Assembly: GCA_005524015.1 (NCBI GenBank)
Contig: SULG01000003.1
Coordinates: 1-64,000 of the forward strand
DNA length: 64,000 nt
Direction of reading: 5' to 3'
Source: Candidatus Jettenia ecosi
GTDB taxonomy: Bacteria > Planctomycetota > Brocadiia > Brocadiales > Brocadiaceae
Under the pieces are notes generated by a model. That model worked only from the letters and a program-made list of their open reading frames with translations, did not search any database and was not told the origin of the DNA. The translations under genes and the position numbers were made by a program. Positions 59,127-64,000 of this stretch are shown here, piece by piece (within the stretch, counting starts at the first letter, position 1; each line of letters opens with the position of its first letter).

Positions 59127-61817
59127 TCAAATTCTGCACTCAAGATCATGCAAAATGAGTTTTACCTTACCAATCTGATCTAACAATTCCTTCTGGCGAT
59201 TCTGTTCCATTGCTACAACATGAGCGGGCGCCCTTGCAACAAAATTTTGATTTTCCAGCTTACGCCTTACCACGAGTAAATGGTCTTCCAGTTGTTTTAA
59301 ATGCTTTAGTTGCCGCTCTTTTTCAGCCATCGGATCTATAATACCTGCAAGTGGCACAAATGCTTGTATTTGTCCAATAACTTCACAAGCGGAGTTAATG
59401 GGTTTCGTAAGATTTTTACCAATCTCTAAATGCTCAAGGTTGGCCATTCGCCTAAGGATATCTGCATGCTCTTTCAATCCGAACTCGCCATTTTCTGAAA
59501 AAGAGACCACCGCATTCAATTTTTGTTTTTCCATGATATTCATCTTACTCCGTATATTCCGAATAGCACGGATAATATCCTGCAGGACGACCATGGTTTT
59601 TTCGATATGATCTCCATATTGTTTTGTCGCCCTGGGCCACATATTACCGATAATGGTCTTACCGTGTATATCATTCCCGATATCAATTTTATTTTCAGAA
59701 ATAGTTTGCTTTAAATTTTGCCATAATTCTTCTGTAATAAAAGGAATAAAAGGATGTAATATACGGAGCATTTGATTAAATACCCTTGCCAATACTGTTT
59801 GTGCCACCTTTTTATCTCTGGGACTTACCGGCTCATAGAGGCGAGCTTTAACGATTTCCAGGTACCAATCGCAGAAGGTGTGCCACATAAAATCGTAGAT
59901 TTTCATGGTCGCATCATTAAACTTGAATTGATCCAGAGATGAAGTGCAGACCTCAATTGTTGCATCTAACCGGTTGAGTATCCACATGTCTTCAAATTGA
60001 TAATCTCCGGGTTCAATGGTAATCTCTTTCGGACATTCTTCTTCCAAATTCATCATAACAAACCGTGCGGCATTCCAGAGTTTGTTCGTAAAGTTACGAC
60101 CCATCTCAAATTTGCTTTCCGAAAGTTTTATATCCTGGCCTTCCGTGGTTAGGATAATAATCGAAAATCGCACAGCATCTGCTCCATAGGTATCAATCAT
60201 AACAAGGGGGTCAATGCCGTTTCCCAGCGATTTGCTCATTTTCCTTCCCTGTTCATCGAGAATTGTACCGTGGATGTAGACATTGGAGAAAGGGACTTGA
60301 TGCATCATTTCGAGTCCCATCATAACCATTCTGGCTACCCAGAAATAGATAATTCCCCGGTCAGTAACAAGGGTAGACGTAGGGTAGTAATACAGTAATT
60401 CAGGTGTTTCCTCAGGCCACCCCATTGTGGAAAAAGGCCATAGAGCAGAACTGAACCATGTATCAAGTACATCTTCATCTTGTTTCAACTGAGTACTACC
60501 ACATTTTGAACATTTCATAGGCGTTTCACGTGCTACTGTGGTTGCCCTGCACTCCTGACAATACCAGGCGGGAATACGGTGTCCCCACCAGATCTGTCTT
60601 GAGATGCACCAATCCCGGACATTTTCCAGCCAACTTAAGTATATCTTTTCCCATCGATCAGGGAAGAATGTTATAGACTTTTCCTGTGTTGTCTTTATCG
60701 CTGCGTCTGCAAGGGGACGCATCTTTACAAACCACTGATCAGAGATATAAGGTTCAATGACGGTATGGCATCGGTAACAATGTCCAACTGAATGCTTATG
60801 AGGGGAGACATTTTCAATGTATTTTTTCAATTTTAATTCTTCTACCAGAGCATTCCTGCACTCAAAACGGTCCAGTCCTTCGTAATCGCCTGCATTCTCA
60901 TTCATAATCCCATTCTCATGCATAATAACAATGGGGGTTAACGTATGGCGTTTGCCAATCTCAAAGTCATTAGGATCGTGAGCAGGTGTAACTTTAACTG
61001 CACCGGTTCCAAAAGATGGATCTACAAAATCATCGGCAATTATTGGCAATTCCCGTCCGGTAACAGGGAGGGTAAGGATTTCACCTATCATATCCTTAAA
61101 GCGGTCATCTTTCGGGTTAACGGCTACGGCAACATCACCCAGCATGGTTTCAGGGCGTGTTGTTGCTACGATAAAATAGAGATGCGGAGCGTCCCTGAAC
61201 GGATATTTTATATACCACAGATTCCCCTCATGTTCTTCATGCTCAACCTCATCATCGGCTAAGGCTGTGCAGCATCGGGGACACCAGTTAATCATGTATT
61301 TACCTTTATAGATTAAGCCCTTCTCAAACAATCGCACAAATGCTTCTTTCACTGCAGTTGAGAGGCCTTCATCCATCGTAAATCTTTCTCGGTCCCAATC
61401 GCATGAGCTTCCCAGTTTTTTCAATTGTTTAATAATAGTTGAGCCGTACTGATTTTTCCATTTCCAGACCTCTTCTATAAAACGTTCCCGTCCCAGATGC
61501 TCACGCTTTTTGTGTTTAGCTGCTAATTCCCGTTCAACTACATTTTGGGTAGCAATGCCTGCATGGTCCGTACCAGGCATCCACAGGGTGTTGTATCCCT
61601 GCATGCGTCTCCATCGGATCAAAATATCTTGAATAATATTGTTTAAGGCGTGTCCCATATGAAGCACACCAGTAACATTGGGAGGAGGAATGACAATAGT
61701 ATATGGTTTCTGAGAGGGGTTTGGTTCACTATGAAAAAACCCTTTTTCCTCCCAAAACTGATACCATTTGTCGTCTATCTCTTTTGGGTTGTATTGTGTT
61801 GACAGTTTTGTCCGCAT
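59127..61817 (-). CDS. valS: Valyl-tRNA synthetase
   Basis: A full-length 896-residue ValRS. The class I motifs are PPPNVTGVLHMGHAL (HIGH) at about 44-58 and KMSKSLGNGIDP (KMSKS) near 530. The editing domain has TTRPETMLGDVAVAVNP; DWCISRQIWWGHRIPAWYC and a zinc-type WCPRCCTALADDEVE lie on either side. The C-terminal coiled coil (KERQLKHLKQLEDHLLVVRRKLENQNFVARAPAHVV, in part) contacts the tRNA. ATG 61817 gives the usual N terminus. Confidence 0.97.
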   Translation of the reverse strand: MRTKLSTQYNPKEIDDKWYQFWEEKGFFHSEPNPSQKPYTIVIPPPNVTGVLHMGHALNNIIQDILIRWRRMQGYNTLWMPGTDHAGIATQNVVERELAAKHKKREHLGRERFIEEVWKWKNQYGSTIIKQLKKLGSSCDWDRERFTMDEGLSTAVKEAFVRLFEKGLIYKGKYMINWCPRCCTALADDEVEHEEHEGNLWYIKYPFRDAPHLYFIVATTRPETMLGDVAVAVNPKDDRFKDMIGEILTLPVTGRELPIIADDFVDPSFGTGAVKVTPAHDPNDFEIGKRHTLTPIVIMHENGIMNENAGDYEGLDRFECRNALVEELKLKKYIENVSPHKHSVGHCYRCHTVIEPYISDQWFVKMRPLADAAIKTTQEKSITFFPDRWEKIYLSWLENVRDWCISRQIWWGHRIPAWYCQECRATTVARETPMKCSKCGSTQLKQDEDVLDTWFSSALWPFSTMGWPEETPELLYYYPTSTLVTDRGIIYFWVARMVMMGLEMMHQVPFSNVYIHGTILDEQGRKMSKSLGNGIDPLVMIDTYGADAVRFSIIILTTEGQDIKLSESKFEMGRNFTNKLWNAARFVMMNLEEECPKEITIEPGDYQFEDMWILNRLDATIEVCTSSLDQFKFNDATMKIYDFMWHTFCDWYLEIVKARLYEPVSPRDKKVAQTVLARVFNQMLRILHPFIPFITEELWQNLKQTISENKIDIGNDIHGKTIIGNMWPRATKQYGDHIEKTMVVLQDIIRAIRNIRSKMNIMEKQKLNAVVSFSENGEFGLKEHADILRRMANLEHLEIGKNLTKPINSACEVIGQIQAFVPLAGIIDPMAEKERQLKHLKQLEDHLLVVRRKLENQNFVARAPAHVVAMEQNRQKELLDQIGKVKLILHDLECRI

Positions 61818-61910
61818 GGTTTTTATTTTGTAACCTTTTCGTCAGAAATATATACAAATCTCCGTAAACAATAAACAATCATTGTATTGAATAAGCCTCT
61901 CATATTCAAG

Positions 61911-62564
61911 TTATTCTATTTCAAAAAGAGTGACTGAATAGGTAATCTTAGTCCCGCCACGCTCAATCTCCACATTACAGGTATCGCCAAACTGCTTTGT
62001 TTGTAAATAATGGACCAGATCCATGACATTTTTTGCTACTCTCCCATCAATTGATAAGATACTATCACCTACCATGAAACCCGCCTTTTCAGCAGGACTG
62101 TTCTGACCTATTTCCTGGATAACTAATTTATCATCGCTTGTTTTTTGAAGTTGTACTCCCAGGTATACCATCTTTTTTTCCTTTTCTACCGGTGGGATAG
62201 CCCAAACAAAATCGGCTGGTTCCAGGGGAATGTCTGTTGAAAATAAGTCTTGATTACCCGTCGGTTTTCCCTCAGTGAATTCGGCCGGATAGATGGTGTA
62301 ATAGGGGAGAGGTGTGCGGCGAAACACCCTTTTCGGTATTCCAAAATCATACACAATATGGCCATTCCCTACAAAGGTGAGAAACTTCTTGTCTTTCCCT
62401 TCCCATGAGGATAAATAATCTACAATCGTCTGAGCCATGTATTCCTCCCATAAAGATTGTACATCATTATATCTTTCAAAATCTGTTGAACTGCCTACAT
62501 GTTCCATAATGGCTTTTTTCAAATAGATTCTATGAAAGAAATCGGTTGTATCAATTTCCGGCAA
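61911..62564 (-). CDS. C-terminal part of ChaN-like protein plus PDZ domain (frame-shifted from next gene)
   Basis: The frame begins at the A8 run and continues the ChaN/Tiki-type domain broken off in the neighbouring frame (IDTTDFFHRIYLKKAIMEHVG, FVGNGHIVYDFGIPKRVFRR). A PDZ domain follows (about 130-215; LGVQLQKT, IGQNSPAEKAGFMVGDSILSIDGR). There is no ribosome-binding site or good start codon at its 5' end; the TTG at 62564 is only the first codon after the run. A single -1 shift joins it in frame to the upstream part. Signs of an independent gene are lacking. Confidence 0.75.
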   Translation of the reverse strand: MPEIDTTDFFHRIYLKKAIMEHVGSSTDFERYNDVQSLWEEYMAQTIVDYLSSWEGKDKKFLTFVGNGHIVYDFGIPKRVFRRTPLPYYTIYPAEFTEGKPTGNQDLFSTDIPLEPADFVWAIPPVEKEKKMVYLGVQLQKTSDDKLVIQEIGQNSPAEKAGFMVGDSILSIDGRVAKNVMDLVHYLQTKQFGDTCNVEIERGGTKITYSVTLFEIE

Positions 62565-64000
62565 TTTTTTTTCTCTTCCTCGCTTAAATTTTTCAACCCC
62601 TTATTGTGCAGCATTTTTACCAATTCCTTGGGTGCGTTCAGGGCGATTATGGGGATTTTCTTTTCTCGGACAAAGTCAAAGATGTCTTTGTATAAAGAAT
62701 AATCATATCCCCACTCTTTATCCCATCGTGTATCCTCAAGAAATTTCTCCTCGTCAATCTCTCCCGCAACCCACTGGTCTAAAAAAGGTTGGTATGGTCT
62801 TGTAAACATCTCCATACCAATGGCTATGTTACTTCCAAATTTTTCATAGTATGCCTGAAGCACCTTTAGCTGCACCTGGTGAGCTGCCTTATTTGCATGG
62901 GTTTCGCCAACGTAGAGCACGCTTGCACAATCAAAAAAACGGGTAAGGTCAGAAAATTGTACCTTTTCACCCGTCGGGATATGGACAATATCATGGTGAG
63001 CGACCTGTGACGGGAAGTTTTTTAATCTATCTGCTTCTGAAAAGGCGTACATAGGCAATAAAAAATTACTTGTTAAAAGAAATAATATGGTTTTGGAAAA
63101 ACCCTTCATCCAAAGATGTTTAGTAAGACTCTTCATGATCTTAAAGATATTAAATCCTATTGGCATGAGTTTTGGAAGTATAAAATCCGATATCTTTACG
63201 GTGGACAATGATTTGCCAAAAATCTCTATGTTAGTCATATTTTGTTCTCCTATGTTATGCAGCTTGGCGGCTTTTAGAAGAGGCACCTGAGATGGTGAAA
63301 CGCAAAGAACCTCTGCCAGGATACGATCAATGGCGATGCAGTCAATACCTCCGAGGATTAAAGAGACCTGTCTGGGTGTCCCACCCGTTGGCCCATGTTT
63401 TTCCATAGCCATAACGGCATCCACGATGGTAAAAGTAGGTTTCACAGCCTGGTAATTTGCTAAGAGCATTTCTGTATACCAGCTCAGGTCATCATGCGAC
63501 TGAAGATGTCGCCATGCCTTTCTCTTGCCGCTGACGCATCCGTACATATTCTTCACTGCGGCAGTATAGAGCAATTGTACATGGGCTTTCAGTTTGGGAA
63601 GGTTTATGATGGTATCTACATCCAGTGCTTTACCAGAAACAGTGAGCGAAAATGATTTTACTCCGCATGTTGTTTTTATCCTGCGTGGCATATTAAGTTC
63701 GATAATCTCGATACCATGCTCCTTTGCAAAGTGGTCAATACCTATCCGCCTTGCAATTTTTGAGACAGAACCAAAAGCAGGACTATCACCAATAATGGGT
63801 GTGGCCCCCATCTCCAGTATCTTTTTGGCTATCACTTCTATGATTATAGGATGAGTAACCGCACATTCTTCAGGCGTGCTCTCCTTTATAAAATTTGGTT
63901 TTAATAATACCCGTGTTCCCTTTTTTATAATGCTCTGGATACCGCCAAAATGCTGAAAAATCTGATCGATAGCGGAAATGACCTTTTCTTTATCATAATC
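62519..64000 (-). CDS. DUF362 domain fused to ChaN-like domain (5' end beyond window)
   Basis: The frame is open to the window edge, so the true start lies beyond 64000. The N-terminal part is a DUF362 domain (VLLKPNF, THPIIIEVIAKKILEMGATPIIGDSPAFGS, INLPKLKAHVQLLYTAAVKNMYGCVSG, in part). A hydrophobic stretch KTILFLLTSNFLLPMYAF after Met (63109) looks like a signal or anchor. The first half of a ChaN/Tiki-type domain follows (VLYVGETHANKAAHQVQLKVL, GMEMFTRPYQPFLDQW). The frame ends at 62519, 46 nt after an A8 run (62572-62565). Haem or metal handling is a family-based guess. Confidence 0.8.
   Translation of the reverse strand, partial: DYDKEKVISAIDQIFQHFGGIQSIIKKGTRVLLKPNFIKESTPEECAVTHPIIIEVIAKKILEMGATPIIGDSPAFGSVSKIARRIGIDHFAKEHGIEIIELNMPRRIKTTCGVKSFSLTVSGKALDVDTIINLPKLKAHVQLLYTAAVKNMYGCVSGKRKAWRHLQSHDDLSWYTEMLLANYQAVKPTFTIVDAVMAMEKHGPTGGTPRQVSLILGGIDCIAIDRILAEVLCVSPSQVPLLKAAKLHNIGEQNMTNIEIFGKSLSTVKISDFILPKLMPIGFNIFKIMKSLTKHLWMKGFSKTILFLLTSNFLLPMYAFSEADRLKNFPSQVAHHDIVHIPTGEKVQFSDLTRFFDCASVLYVGETHANKAAHQVQLKVLQAYYEKFGSNIAIGMEMFTRPYQPFLDQWVAGEIDEEKFLEDTRWDKEWGYDYSLYKDIFDFVREKKIPIIALNAPKELVKMLHNKGLKNLSEEEKKNCRKLIQPISFIESI

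Overview
The window reads as a low-GC chromosome of a Gram-negative-type bacterium. An outer membrane is implied by kdsA and a complete mlaEFDC-mlaA lipid-transport operon. Menaquinone is made by the futalosine route (mqnA, mqnC), and cobalamin genes are scattered (cobM, cobS, cobU, cobK). Protein style, absence of rpmD from the spc region and the overall gene set remind me of anammox planctomycetes (Brocadiales, e.g. Candidatus Brocadia, Jettenia or Kuenenia). That assignment is inference: no anammox marker gene lies in the window.

Region 1 (88-16491, + strand) is one long S10-spc-alpha run from rpsJ to rplQ, closed by a perfect-palindrome terminator. It carries secY, adk, map, infA and rpoA in the usual places. 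It lacks rpmD, has a 56-nt rpsC/rplP overlap, and has a SAM methyltransferase gene between rpsM and rpsK. Region 2 (16506-29086) holds housekeeping and metabolic genes: maf, a small dual-specificity phosphatase, a dehydratase-activator ATPase, typA behind a promoter plus terminator-like leader, an HU gene, cobM, kdsA, tRNA-Thr(CGU), an AlkP-superfamily hydrolase with an APS kinase, cobS-cobU and holA.

Region 3 (29104-38679) is the accessory island: a type I restriction-modification locus hsdM-hsdS-(AlbA/Schlafen-like gene)-hsdR. Between hsdM and the AlbA-like gene it is filled with small palindromic REP-type repeats. An intact single-domain HUH (Y1) transposase gene sits exactly between a direct and an inverted composite repeat (a REPtron-like cassette), and two extra hsdS 3'-end remnants adjoin the repeats. 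hsdR is broken by an internal deletion at a 13-bp sequence. A 10-bp x5 tandem repeat lies between the AlbA-like gene and hsdR.

Region 4 (38804-49714) has a TalC/FSA-type aldolase, two related Cache-domain sensor-like proteins without output domains flanking rarA, a second repeat family, a broken nucleotidyltransferase gene, lhgO, cobK, a metallophosphoesterase and mlaA. Region 5 (49821-64000, mostly - strand) has mlaEFDC, more palindromic repeats, mqnA-mqnC, an exported FmdE-like protein, a Cys-rich metal-binding protein, a PAS-GGDEF diguanylate cyclase, an exported zinc-ribbon/TPR/FGE-domain protein, valS and a DUF362-ChaN-PDZ gene. The last is split by a -1 frame change at an A8 run and runs off the window end.
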